Of a stretch of 64,000 bases of DNA, positions 25,156 to 33,901 are shown piece after piece. Positions within the stretch are counted from its first letter, which is position 1, and every line of letters starts with the position of its first letter. The stretch covers positions 1 to 64,000 of the forward strand of contig NZ_FQVI01000001.1 of NCBI RefSeq assembly GCF_900129135.1. Reading direction: 5' to 3'. Source of the DNA: Lactonifactor longoviformis DSM 17459. GTDB taxonomy: Bacteria; Bacillota; Clostridia; Lachnospirales; Lachnospiraceae. Below the pieces are notes generated by a model. The model made no database searches and was not told the origin of the DNA. It was given only the letters and a program-made list of their open reading frames with translations. The position numbers were made by a program, and so were the translations under genes.

Positions 25156-25914
25156 CTACATTCCCGTGATTATTTTTATGAATAAGAGTGCCAGTACTGC
25201 CAGAATGATGGGTCTTACGATTTTGGTGCCGTTTTTCATGACCATTCCGGAGCCCAGGTAGTGGCCGGCTATGCTGAAGACGGAGGCGGCCAGTCCCAGA
25301 GGGAAGATGATCTTGCCGTGGAGGAGGAAGGTGGCAAGGGCGGCCATGTTGGAGGCAAGGTTTACCAGTTTGGTGTTGCCGGCGGCTGTTTTTATGTCCA
25401 TACGGGCCATTCCTGTATAGATGAGGATCAGGAAGGTGCCCGTTCCAGGACCGTAGAAGCCGTCGTAGGCGCCGATCACAAAGGACGCTGTGATTACGAT
25501 TGCGTATTTTGCCTTCCCTTTGATTGGCACGGAGGATTTTCGTTCCATATCTTTGCTGCGGAACACGTAAAAAGCTGCCACGGGCAGGACTGCCAGAAGG
25601 GTGATTTTCAGGATTTTGTCGCTGGTTATGAGCGCAATGTTGGCTCCCAGAGCGGATCCTGCCAAAGCCACCAAAACAGAAGGGATTGCCAGGCGGAGAT
25701 CCGCGTATTTATTTTTACAGAATCTCCAGGTGGAGATGCAGGTGCCTGCGGCAGAGGATAATTTGTTGGTAGCTATGGCATTGTGTATGGGCACACCGGC
25801 CAGAAAATAAGCAGGCAGGGAGATGAGGCCTCCTCCGCCTGCTACTGCATCTACAAAACTGGCCAAAAATATAAGGGGACACACAATCAGAAAAGCAGTA
25901 ACTGTCAGTTCCAT
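25156..25914 (-). CDS. TauE/SafE family membrane transporter (sulfite exporter-like)
   Basis: 252 aa with about seven or eight hydrophobic helices. The N-terminal FVDAVAGGGGLISLPAYFLAGVP and the repeat-like second-half motif GAYDGFYGPGTGTFLILIYTG are the twin signatures of the TauE/SafE (TSUP) family. Members export sulfite, sulfoacetate or related organic anions; substrate here is unknown. GGAGG precedes the start. It follows the SDF symporter by 15 bases, so it is the last gene of the long minus-strand cluster. No clear terminator follows before the palindrome. Confidence 0.88.
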   Translation of the reverse strand: MELTVTAFLIVCPLIFLASFVDAVAGGGGLISLPAYFLAGVPIHNAIATNKLSSAAGTCISTWRFCKNKYADLRLAIPSVLVALAGSALGANIALITSDKILKITLLAVLPVAAFYVFRSKDMERKSSVPIKGKAKYAIVITASFVIGAYDGFYGPGTGTFLILIYTGMARMDIKTAAGNTKLVNLASNMAALATFLLHGKIIFPLGLAASVFSIAGHYLGSGMVMKNGTKIVRPIILAVLALLFIKIITGM

Positions 25915-25929
25915 ATCTGTCTTCCTCCA

Positions 25930-27204
25930 TTAACCCGCTGCATTGAATACATCTCTGTCCAGTGCTTTGTCCTGACTGGCAACGATGGTTGTGCAGACAG
26001 CATCCCCCGTGATATTTACGGCCGTTCTGGTCATATCCAGGATACGGTCGATTCCCATAATAAGTCCGATTCCCTCAACCGGAAGTCCCACAGAAGTAAA
26101 TACCATAGACAGAGTGACCAATCCCACAGACGGCACTCCGGCAGTCCCTACGCTTGCCAGGGTTGCTGTGGCAATAACCGTCAGATAGTCCACAGGCGTC
26201 AGGCTGATATGGAAAGCCTGTGCTACAAACACCACGGCAACGCCCTGCATAATAGCAGTTCCGTCCATATTGATGGTGGCCCCAAGGGGAACCGTAAAAG
26301 AGGAAATACGTCTGGAAACCCCCATCTTTTTGGCAAGGGTATCAATAGACAAGGGAATTGTTGCGTTTGAGGTCGCGGTAGAAAAAGCAAACCCCATCAC
26401 AGGCAGAAATTTTTTGACAAACTTAATAGGATTCAGACCAGTAAATACCTTCAAAAAGATTTGGTAGACTCCAAAACACTGCAGAGCCAGCGCCGCCAGC
26501 ACCGCGGCCATGTATTTCAGCATAGGCACAAAGGCATCAAACCCTATATTGGCAAATGTTTTGGCAATCAGGCAGAACACACCGATAGGTGCCACTTTCA
26601 TCACCGCCATGGTCATATCCATCATCAGGTCATTTCCCTGGCTGAACAGGTTAGCCAGCCCTTCCGCTTTTTCACCCCGTTTTGCCAGAAGAACGCCCAC
26701 AATCAGCGCAAAAAATATGATCTGCAGCATATTTCCCTCGGCAAGAGACTGGATGGGATTCTTGGGAATAATATTCAGCAGTGTATCTGTCAGACTGGAG
26801 GCCTCTGCCATCTGGGTCTCCTGTGCCTGAACCGATGTGATATCCAGTCCCACGCCCGGATTGATCAGATTCGCAATGCCAAGGGCAATAGAGATCGCCA
26901 GTGCTGTGGTTGCCAGATAGAAGGCCATGGTCTTTATGCCTACTTTTCCCAGCTTCTTTGTATCTCCTATGGCCATGCTCCCGCAGATCAGAGAGCAGAG
27001 TACCAGCGGTACCACCAGCATCTGCATCCCCCGGATAAATCCGGTTCCAATCACTTCAAAAACACCGCCCACAATGATGTTATCTCTGAGGTTCCCTTCC
27101 GGGAAAAAATAATGGATCAGAATACCGGCAGCAGCCCCCAGAATCAAAGCGATAAATATAACCGTAGTCAGTCCCGGTTTCTTTCTCTCTTTCTTTGCAT
27201 TCAT
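25930..27204 (-). CDS. Dicarboxylate/amino acid:cation symporter (SDF/DAACS family)
   Basis: 424 aa. Eight hydrophobic segments and the family motifs: GFAFSTATSNATIPLS (serine-rich hairpin), VPLGATINMDGTAI (the substrate-binding NMDGT), and DRILDMTRTAVNITGDAV (substrate contact helix). Such proteins import glutamate, aspartate, serine or C4-dicarboxylates with sodium or protons. ATG at 27204 has GAGGAG seven bases upstream; the frame is open five codons further. It sits between an RmlD-like gene and a TauE gene at the end of the aspS cluster. Confidence 0.93.
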   Translation of the reverse strand: MNAKKERKKPGLTTVIFIALILGAAAGILIHYFFPEGNLRDNIIVGGVFEVIGTGFIRGMQMLVVPLVLCSLICGSMAIGDTKKLGKVGIKTMAFYLATTALAISIALGIANLINPGVGLDITSVQAQETQMAEASSLTDTLLNIIPKNPIQSLAEGNMLQIIFFALIVGVLLAKRGEKAEGLANLFSQGNDLMMDMTMAVMKVAPIGVFCLIAKTFANIGFDAFVPMLKYMAAVLAALALQCFGVYQIFLKVFTGLNPIKFVKKFLPVMGFAFSTATSNATIPLSIDTLAKKMGVSRRISSFTVPLGATINMDGTAIMQGVAVVFVAQAFHISLTPVDYLTVIATATLASVGTAGVPSVGLVTLSMVFTSVGLPVEGIGLIMGIDRILDMTRTAVNITGDAVCTTIVASQDKALDRDVFNAAG

Positions 27205-27231
27205 ATACAATCTCCTCATTTTCCTGATACA

Positions 27232-28092
27232 TTAGTTTTTCAAGCTGCGTATATAGGTTTCCAGCGCTTCCTGCCAGCTCACAGGGGTCTCCATGCAGCT
27301 GATGCGCAGCATCATATTATAGAGCACCGAGCGGGCAGGTCGCATGGATATATCAGGTAAGTCATCGGAGAAAGCAGGAATGATCCTGGCCTCAAGCCCT
27401 GCAAGCTGCAGGATCTTAGCAGCAAATTCATATCTGCTGCAGGATCCGCTGCAGACAGCGTGATAGGTTCCGTATGCCTCCTCTGTCAGAAGCCGCAGGA
27501 TACACTTCGCCACCTCCAGAGCACTGGTGGGGGCCGCCACCTGATTCTCAGGAACCAGGATCTCTTTCTCTCCCCTCGCCGACTCCAGCAGGTCATTAAC
27601 AAAATTTTTTCCCTCGCCGTATACCCAGGAACTGCGGATGATTAAATGTTTAGGCGCCAGATCCTTCACAAAGTTCTCTCCGGCCAGCTTAGATTTGCCG
27701 TACACGGTAAAAGGAGCCGGCTGATCAAATTCGCTGTAATAAGTATCCGTCTTTCCGTCAAAAACATCGTCTGTGGACAGCTGGACAATGCGGGCATTTA
27801 CCCTTCTTGCCGCGACTGCCAGATTCCTGGCTCCCAGCGCATTCACGCGGTAAGCAAGTTCCGGCTCTGTTTCGCAGAGCTGTACATCTGTGATTCCTGC
27901 ACAGTTAATGATAACATCCGGCCGATTCATTTCTGCAAACATGTTTACGCCATCGGCATCCGAAACGTCCCTGTCTTCCCGGTCTGTAAGAAAAAGCTCT
28001 GTCTCCCTGGTATCTAAGAGTTTTACAAATTCTCTTGCCACCCTTCCGTCAGCCCCTGCAATCCAAACCCGCCCTAACTGTGTATTCCTCAT
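27232..28092 (-). CDS. RmlD-like NAD(P)-dependent sugar-nucleotide reductase/epimerase
   Basis: 286 aa of the short-chain dehydrogenase fold. Cofactor motif VWIAGADGRVAREFV, then VIINCAGITDVQLCETEP, AYRVNALGARNLA, QLSTDDVFDG and the catalytic YGKSK. This pattern is that of dTDP-4-dehydrorhamnose reductase (RmlD). No other rml genes lie nearby, so it may act on another sugar nucleotide. Fourteen bases after the aspS stop, and so probably in the same transcript. Confidence 0.85.
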   Translation of the reverse strand: MRNTQLGRVWIAGADGRVAREFVKLLDTRETELFLTDREDRDVSDADGVNMFAEMNRPDVIINCAGITDVQLCETEPELAYRVNALGARNLAVAARRVNARIVQLSTDDVFDGKTDTYYSEFDQPAPFTVYGKSKLAGENFVKDLAPKHLIIRSSWVYGEGKNFVNDLLESARGEKEILVPENQVAAPTSALEVAKCILRLLTEEAYGTYHAVCSGSCSRYEFAAKILQLAGLEARIIPAFSDDLPDISMRPARSVLYNMMLRISCMETPVSWQEALETYIRSLKN

Positions 28093-28106
28093 AGTTGACC
28101 TCCTGT

Positions 28107-29909
28107 TTATTGTTCTGTCTGTCCTTCTGCCCTGTCTATCTTCAGTCCCAGCTCTCTCAGCTGTACCTCATCCACCTCACCGGGTGCCTGGGTCATAAGG
28201 CAGGAGGCATCTTTTACTTTAGGAAATGCGATAACGTCCCGGATGCTGTCCTCTTTTGCCATCAGCATGACCATACGGTCGAGGCCGTAGGCAAGGCCTG
28301 CATGAGGAGGCACCCCGTATTTGAAGGCATCCAGAAGAAAGCCAAAGCGCTCGTAAGCTTCTTCCTTTGTGAATCCAAGAGCCTCAAACATCATTTCCTG
28401 AACGTCATTCTGGAAGATTCTGACGCTTCCGCCGCCCAGCTCTGTTCCATTTAACACAATATCGTATGCCTTTGCCCTCACAGCCCCCGGATTAGTCTTT
28501 ATCATGGGCAGATCCTCTTCCATTGGCATGGTAAAGGGATGATGCATGGCAGTAAAGCGATTCTGTTCCTCTGACCATTCCAGCAGCGGAAATTCTGTAA
28601 TCCACACGAAACGGTACTCCTCCTTATCCAAAAGCTCCATCTGCCGGGCCAGTTCCAGCCGAAGAGCCCCAAGGACATCCCAAACCACCTTGTTTTTATC
28701 GGCGGCAAAGAGAAGCAGATCTCCGGGCTTACCCTCTAAAGCGGCGATCAGTCCCGCCATTTCCTCTTCCTTCATAAATTTAGCAAAGGATGATTTTACG
28801 CTCCCATCCTCCTGAAGCGCAATATAAGCCAGCCCCTTTGCCCCGTAATCTTTTGCATAATCCACCAGCTTGTCTATCTTCTTTCTGGGCATGCCTCCCT
28901 GCCCTTTAGCGTTGATTCCCCGCACGCTGCCTCCGGCTTCCAGTGCATTCTTAAACACGGCAAATTCACAGCCTTTTACAGCTTCTGAAACATCCGTAAG
29001 CTCCATGCCAAACCGGAGATCCGGTTTGTCGGATCCGAATCGGTCCATGGCCTCCTGCCAGGTCATCCGCTGTATGGGAAGAGGAACTTCCACGCCCAGT
29101 ACCTCTCTGAAGAGATACGCCAGCATTCTTTCATTTACATCGATTACATCGTCCACGTCAACAAAAGACAGCTCCATATCGATCTGGGTAAACTCAGGCT
29201 GACGGTCTGCACGCAGGTCCTCGTCCCGGAAGCATTTTGCAATCTGGAAATAACGGTCATAGCCAGAGCACATAAGAAGCTGCTTGTAGAGCTGCGGTGA
29301 CTGGGGAAGTCCGTAAAAATTGCCTGGGTGAACACGGCTGGGAACCAGATAGTCTCTGGCACCTTCCGGAGTGCTCTTCCCGAGAACCGGTGTTTCTATC
29401 TCCAGGAAACCCTCCTCTTCCAGAAAGCGGCGGGTAAGCATAGCCACACGGCTGCGCATCATAAGATTCCTCTGAAGATCCGGACGGCGCAGATCCAGAT
29501 AGCGGTATTTCAGGCGCAGTTCTTCCTTTGTTTTGCTCTCCTCTTCCACCGGGAACGGGGGAGTCTCAGCTTCAGAGAGCACACGGAGCTGTTTTGCACG
29601 AATCTCAATCTCTCCCGTGGCCATCTTTTCATTTACCGCTCCGGAACGGGCCTCTACTTTTCCCACCACAGCAACTACGAACTCACTTCTCAGTCTCCCT
29701 GCCTTCTCAAATCCGGCGGCATCAATGCTGCCCTCCTCAAAAATCACCTGTACAATCCCGGATCGATCCCTGAGGTCCAGAAAGATAATGCCTCCTTTAT
29801 TCCTGTTTTTCTGAACCCATCCCATTAGGGTCACTGTCTCACCAATATTTGCTTTGGAGACTTCTGTACATCTGTGGGTTCTCTTTAATCCCTTCATTGA
29901 TTCTGCCAT
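28107..29909 (-). CDS. aspS: Aspartyl-tRNA synthetase (bacterial type)
   Basis: 600 aa. N-terminal OB-fold for the anticodon (VTLMGWVQKNRNKGGIIFLDLRDRSG), class II catalytic core with ETPVLGKSTPEGARDYLVPSR, QSPQLYKQLLM, FRDEDLRADRQPEFTQIDMEL, the inserted GAD domain (about 280-410) typical of bacterial enzymes, and motif 3 GLAYGLDRMVML. Loads aspartate on its tRNA. GGAG precedes the ATG. It lies 14 bases after hisS, the common order in Firmicutes. Confidence 0.98.
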   Translation of the reverse strand: MAESMKGLKRTHRCTEVSKANIGETVTLMGWVQKNRNKGGIIFLDLRDRSGIVQVIFEEGSIDAAGFEKAGRLRSEFVVAVVGKVEARSGAVNEKMATGEIEIRAKQLRVLSEAETPPFPVEEESKTKEELRLKYRYLDLRRPDLQRNLMMRSRVAMLTRRFLEEEGFLEIETPVLGKSTPEGARDYLVPSRVHPGNFYGLPQSPQLYKQLLMCSGYDRYFQIAKCFRDEDLRADRQPEFTQIDMELSFVDVDDVIDVNERMLAYLFREVLGVEVPLPIQRMTWQEAMDRFGSDKPDLRFGMELTDVSEAVKGCEFAVFKNALEAGGSVRGINAKGQGGMPRKKIDKLVDYAKDYGAKGLAYIALQEDGSVKSSFAKFMKEEEMAGLIAALEGKPGDLLLFAADKNKVVWDVLGALRLELARQMELLDKEEYRFVWITEFPLLEWSEEQNRFTAMHHPFTMPMEEDLPMIKTNPGAVRAKAYDIVLNGTELGGGSVRIFQNDVQEMMFEALGFTKEEAYERFGFLLDAFKYGVPPHAGLAYGLDRMVMLMAKEDSIRDVIAFPKVKDASCLMTQAPGEVDEVQLRELGLKIDRAEGQTEQ

Positions 29910-29923
29910 AATCCTATTCTCCT

Positions 29924-31180
29924 CTATACTCTGTCCTTGAAGAACTCTTCAATCTCCTGATAGCCTTCCTGCATCAGCTGTTCTTTCTGGAATTTCTTAT
30001 TTTTTTTCATCATGGAAACAGATACCTGTATGCCTGCCTGGCGCTCCTTCGCCGCCTGGGCAAGAAGCTTTACCATACCTTCGGCGGGCATTCCTTTTTC
30101 AATCAGATACGCCTTTTTCCCCTCTCCCTGGGGAACCTGGTATTCCCGCTCCAGAAGCAGCATAACAATACGCTCAAAACCAATAGAGAATCCGCAGGCA
30201 CATGTCTGATTTCCAGTAAATTTTCCAATCATCTCATCATAGCGTCCGCCCCCGCCCACAGAGCCGCCGAACCCGTCGATAGAGATCTCAAAAATAGGGC
30301 CTGTGTAATAAGACATTCCCCGCACCAGCGTAGGATCGAACTGGATTTGAAAATTCGCTGTCTTAGCAGCATCAACGCTGGTAATAATTGTTTCCATATC
30401 TTCCGCAGTTGATGCATCCAGATATCCCTCCAGCTTTTCTTTGCAGTACCGGACGCCACGGATATCACTGGTGATCTCCTGAAAAAGATCCAGATATTTA
30501 TGAATTCCCTCCACCGGGAATCCTTCGTTTTCCAGCTCCCGGGCCACGCCCTCAGCCCCTATCTTGTCCATCTTATCCAGGATAATAAATACTGTGTCAT
30601 AGCTTTCCTCTGGGAATCCGCTGTAGGCAGCCATTGCCTTCAGAATCTTCCGATCGTTGATACGGATTGTAAAGTTCTCAAAATCCAGCTTTCCGATAAG
30701 AGTAGAGGTGGCAAGAATCAGCTCAATCTCCGCTAAAACCGTCGGTTCCCCCAGTATGTCTATATCGCACTGCATAAATTGGCGGAAGCGCCCTCTCTGG
30801 GGGCGGTCAGCCCTCCACACATTCCCCATCTGCAGAGCTTTAAAGGGAGACGGCAGTTCATTGGCATTGTTGGAATAAAACCTGGAGAGAGGTACGGTAA
30901 GATCGTAGCGAAGTCCTCCGTCCACAAGATCCGCCTCACAGGCTGCAGTCTCCAGCTTCAGTTTTTCCCCTCTTTTCAGGATTTTAAAGATTAATTTTTC
31001 GTTTTCTCCTCCCTGTTTACTGGATAGATTCTCTATATGTTCTACACAGGGGGTTTCAAGGGACAGAAACCCGAAGCTCTTATACGTATCTTTAATCATG
31101 CGGATTACATAATCGCGGATCTCCATTTCTTTTGGCAGGATATCCTTCATCCCGGTGACCGGTTTCTTTTTTAATGCCAT
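29924..31180 (-). CDS. hisS: Histidyl-tRNA synthetase
   Basis: 418 aa. Class II enzyme. Starts MALKKKPVTGMKDILPKE with GAGAGGAG upstream; an in-frame start at 31201 is less well placed. Motif 2 FRADRPQRGRFRQFMQCDIDILG-like segment, histidine loop VRGMSYYTGPIFE, and motif 3 ACGFSIGFERI. The C-terminal anticodon domain is slightly short and ends in a lysine-rich helix, but all catalytic landmarks are present. Part of the hemZ-HD-hisS-aspS run. Confidence 0.95.
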   Translation of the reverse strand: MALKKKPVTGMKDILPKEMEIRDYVIRMIKDTYKSFGFLSLETPCVEHIENLSSKQGGENEKLIFKILKRGEKLKLETAACEADLVDGGLRYDLTVPLSRFYSNNANELPSPFKALQMGNVWRADRPQRGRFRQFMQCDIDILGEPTVLAEIELILATSTLIGKLDFENFTIRINDRKILKAMAAYSGFPEESYDTVFIILDKMDKIGAEGVARELENEGFPVEGIHKYLDLFQEITSDIRGVRYCKEKLEGYLDASTAEDMETIITSVDAAKTANFQIQFDPTLVRGMSYYTGPIFEISIDGFGGSVGGGGRYDEMIGKFTGNQTCACGFSIGFERIVMLLLEREYQVPQGEGKKAYLIEKGMPAEGMVKLLAQAAKERQAGIQVSVSMMKKNKKFQKEQLMQEGYQEIEEFFKDRV

Positions 31181-31203
31181 AGTTGTTCTCCTCTCTTTCA
31201 TGT

Positions 31204-31761
31204 TTAAAATTCTTCATGCACAATCTTCTGAAAGGTCAGAAAAATCAGCATGTCATAATTCTTTACTTCGTCAATCATCATTTCCAGCGCCGTATATTTA
31301 TCAAACTTTTTTCGGTACGGGCGATCTGTAGTCAGAGCCGCAAAGACATCGCACACTCTCAGAATTCTGGCCCCAAAAGGTATGGTCTCCCCTGCCAGAT
31401 GCTCCGGATATCCGGATCCGTCAAAATTCTCGTGATGATAATACACACTTCTCAAAATAAAAGGAGAATAGTTTCTCTCCTTCAGTATCTCGTAGCTCAG
31501 GGTAGAATGAAGCCGCACATATTTCAGTTCTTCCACCACCAGAGGGTTTTCAATTCCTGCGATGTAACCTGCCAGCTTTAGCTTGCCGATGTCATGGAGA
31601 ACCCCCGCAACTGCCAGCTCATATGATTTTTCCTCCTCCAGTCCAAGCCCCTGGGCTGTCTGATACGCCAGATTGCTCACCCGGATACCGTGTTCGATCT
31701 CTTCTTCCAGATCAAAACTAATCAAATGATGAGGTTCCTGTTCCCGCCGGAAATCCGTCAT
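31204..31761 (-). CDS. Stand-alone HD-GYP-type phosphohydrolase domain
   Basis: 185 aa, little more than one domain. HD motif VLHDIGKLKLAGY, then HSTLSYEIL, YHHENFDGSGYP, LAGETIPFGARILRVCDVFAALTTDRPYRK. These are the HD and GYP signatures of enzymes that hydrolyse cyclic di-GMP. No sensory or receiver domain is attached. It overlaps hemZ by four bases and ends two codons from the hisS 5' extension, so it is co-expressed with housekeeping genes. The genome encodes other c-di-GMP enzymes (48880-53155), which supports that substrate, though related HD domains can have other substrates. Confidence 0.85.
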   Translation of the reverse strand: MTDFRREQEPHHLISFDLEEEIEHGIRVSNLAYQTAQGLGLEEEKSYELAVAGVLHDIGKLKLAGYIAGIENPLVVEELKYVRLHSTLSYEILKERNYSPFILRSVYYHHENFDGSGYPEHLAGETIPFGARILRVCDVFAALTTDRPYRKKFDKYTALEMMIDEVKNYDMLIFLTFQKIVHEEF

Positions 31762-33245
31762 CTGAATTCTCCTTCCTGCAGATAAGTGGCAATTCCCATA
31801 CGTTTTCTCTCAATCATCTCGTCAATTCTGGTAATATAATGGGTTACATCTTTCACATTTTCCACCCGTTCAATGCGCCGGCCCCTGTCGAATACCAGCT
31901 TTGTGGATGCTCCCGCTCCGGCAGCAATAATCGTCTGCCTTTCTTCCATAATCAGTATATTGTATATTCCCGCTTTGTCAACCCTTGCATACCCAACATT
32001 TTCCAGATTACCTGTCATATTCTTCTGCCGGTAAAGATAATAGGGCCCCATCCCCATGTTTCTGGCACATTCCTGCACCATATCCATTATCTCCTGGTTA
32101 TTCTCAAATGTCATCTCCTGATACTGTTCTTTAAACATATTCAGACGGGCAGCTCTTTTCACTGCCAGGGAGTGCACGGTTAAACTGTCCGGGGCAAGTT
32201 TCTCCACTTCCTTCAACGTACAGGATACATCATCCTTTGTCTCCCCCGGCAGGCCGACGATAAGGTCCATGTTGATATTGTCAAATCCGGTTGCCCTGGC
32301 CAGGGCAAATGCCTCCCGGATATCCTCCACAGAATGTTTTCTCCCAATGAGATCCAGGGTTCTCTGGTTCATGGTCTGGGGATTCACTGAGATCCTGGTA
32401 ACCGGATATCTGTGCACAGTCTCCAGCTTCTCCCGGGTGATACTGTCAGGTCTGCCTGCTTCTATTGTGAATTCTTTTACCTGCTCCAGAGGAAATCTGC
32501 GCTCTATATGAGTAAGCAGGCGCTCTGTCTGTTCCGGGGTGAGTGTAGTGGGGGTTCCTCCCCCTATATAAATCGTATCCAGCCTTCGGTTCTTCATGGT
32601 CTCGCTGATAAAATCCAGTTCCATGAAAAGGGCATCCAGATATTCGTCTACTCTGTCCTTCCACCGCTCCAGAGGATAAGAACTGAAGGAACAATACAGA
32701 CAGATGGACGGACAGAACGGGATGCCGATATACAGACTGTAGCCGTTTTCATAATCCACAGGCGCAAGCAGCGCCCTTTCTCTGTTTGCAATGGTGATCG
32801 CCAGCGCTGTCTTTTCATTGCTGGTATAGTAATTTTTGCGCATAAAGTCAGCAGCCTCTGCATTGGACATTCCTGACTCAATCAGACCCATGGCGATCTT
32901 GGTCGGGCGTATCCCGGTAAGATCCCCCCAGGGAAGTTCTCTGCCTGTGAGCTTTGCCAGGTTTCTGTACACCATCTGTTTCAGCCTGTTTTTGGCTGTT
33001 TTCCTGTCTACACAATCCAGGGCAATGGCATCCGAAACGGAGCATTGCCCTGCCTGATAGATGAATAATGATGCCTTTCCCTCCTGGTATAATACCTGAA
33101 GCAGGGTCTGGCACAGCTTCTTTTCTGCTTCCTTCTCTGCCTCCCCCTCATAGAAAATCCGAAGCTCCTCCCGGGGATAAAAGGCTTTCACCAGGGTATA
33201 TACATCATATTCAAAATCTCTCTCATTAAATTCGATTCCTGTCAT
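31758..33245 (-). CDS. hemZ: HemZ-type radical SAM protein (coproporphyrinogen III dehydrogenase-like)
   Basis: 495 aa. An N-terminal region of about 165 residues special to HemZ precedes the radical SAM core with CPSICLYC (CxxxCxxC) after SLYIGIPF, then the HemN-like segments DTIYIGGGTPTTL, FTIEAGRPDSIT, RISVNPQTMN and NMDLIVGLPGE. HemN-family enzymes oxidatively decarboxylate coproporphyrinogen III. HemZ of Firmicutes is usually annotated for that step but its role is less certain, and no other haem genes lie here. It follows the MBL hydrolase gene by 15 bases. Confidence 0.88.
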   Translation of the reverse strand: MTGIEFNERDFEYDVYTLVKAFYPREELRIFYEGEAEKEAEKKLCQTLLQVLYQEGKASLFIYQAGQCSVSDAIALDCVDRKTAKNRLKQMVYRNLAKLTGRELPWGDLTGIRPTKIAMGLIESGMSNAEAADFMRKNYYTSNEKTALAITIANRERALLAPVDYENGYSLYIGIPFCPSICLYCSFSSYPLERWKDRVDEYLDALFMELDFISETMKNRRLDTIYIGGGTPTTLTPEQTERLLTHIERRFPLEQVKEFTIEAGRPDSITREKLETVHRYPVTRISVNPQTMNQRTLDLIGRKHSVEDIREAFALARATGFDNINMDLIVGLPGETKDDVSCTLKEVEKLAPDSLTVHSLAVKRAARLNMFKEQYQEMTFENNQEIMDMVQECARNMGMGPYYLYRQKNMTGNLENVGYARVDKAGIYNILIMEERQTIIAAGAGASTKLVFDRGRRIERVENVKDVTHYITRIDEMIERKRMGIATYLQEGEFR

Positions 33246-33260
33246 CTTCTGTCCCCCGGC

Positions 33261-33893
33261 CTACACAAAGGGATTAAAAGCCTTTTCATGGGCTGCTGTG
33301 GTAGCTTCTCCGTGACCCGGATACAGTTCAGTTTCATCCGGAACCATGTCCAGGATTGTGTGAATACTTTTTCTTATCTGAGACATATCGCCTGTAGGCA
33401 GGTCAGTTCTACCGCAGGATTCCAGAAAGATAGTATCCCCGCAGAAAACCACATGCTCCTCTTCAATATAATAGCAGCAGGACCCTTCCGTGTGCCCCGG
33501 CGTAAGAATCATACGAATCTCAAACCCTGCCAGATGCAGCACCTCCCCATCCTCTGCCCAGTAATCTGTCTGTACATGGTAGGGCTTCATCATCCAGCCT
33601 CCGGACAAATTCTTGGCCGAATCTGCCAGAACCTCCCGTTCTGCCCCAGGGGCATAGATGGGAATATGATATTCTTTTTTCACCTGATTGGAGGCCATCA
33701 TGTGGTCGTAGTGACCATGGGTCAAAAGAATAGCCACCGGTTTTCCCTCTATTTTTGATACAGCCTGTTTAATCTTTGCCGGGTCATCCCCCGGATCTAT
33801 AATCACCAGCTCTCTGGTGTCTTTATTCATAACTAAATAACAATTGGTCGCTCCCATACCCACAGGAAGATACCTAAGCTCTAACATTCCCAT
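33261..33893 (-). CDS. Metallo-beta-lactamase fold hydrolase (glyoxalase II-like)
   Basis: 210 aa. Zinc site motif LLTHGHYDHMM, further ligands in LTPGHTEGSCCYY, FCGDTIF and a final PGHGEATT. The overall plan, starting at TNCYLVMNKDTRELVIIDPGD, matches the small hydroxyacylglutathione-hydrolase-like proteins (YcbL/GloB type). It would hydrolyse a thioester or related ester in the cytoplasm. Its start overlaps the region of the relA stop codon (AGGAG six bases before the ATG is partly formed by it), so translation is coupled to relA. Confidence 0.9.
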   Translation of the reverse strand: MGMLELRYLPVGMGATNCYLVMNKDTRELVIIDPGDDPAKIKQAVSKIEGKPVAILLTHGHYDHMMASNQVKKEYHIPIYAPGAEREVLADSAKNLSGGWMMKPYHVQTDYWAEDGEVLHLAGFEIRMILTPGHTEGSCCYYIEEEHVVFCGDTIFLESCGRTDLPTGDMSQIRKSIHTILDMVPDETELYPGHGEATTAAHEKAFNPFV

Positions 33894-33901
33894 AGCAACT
33901 C

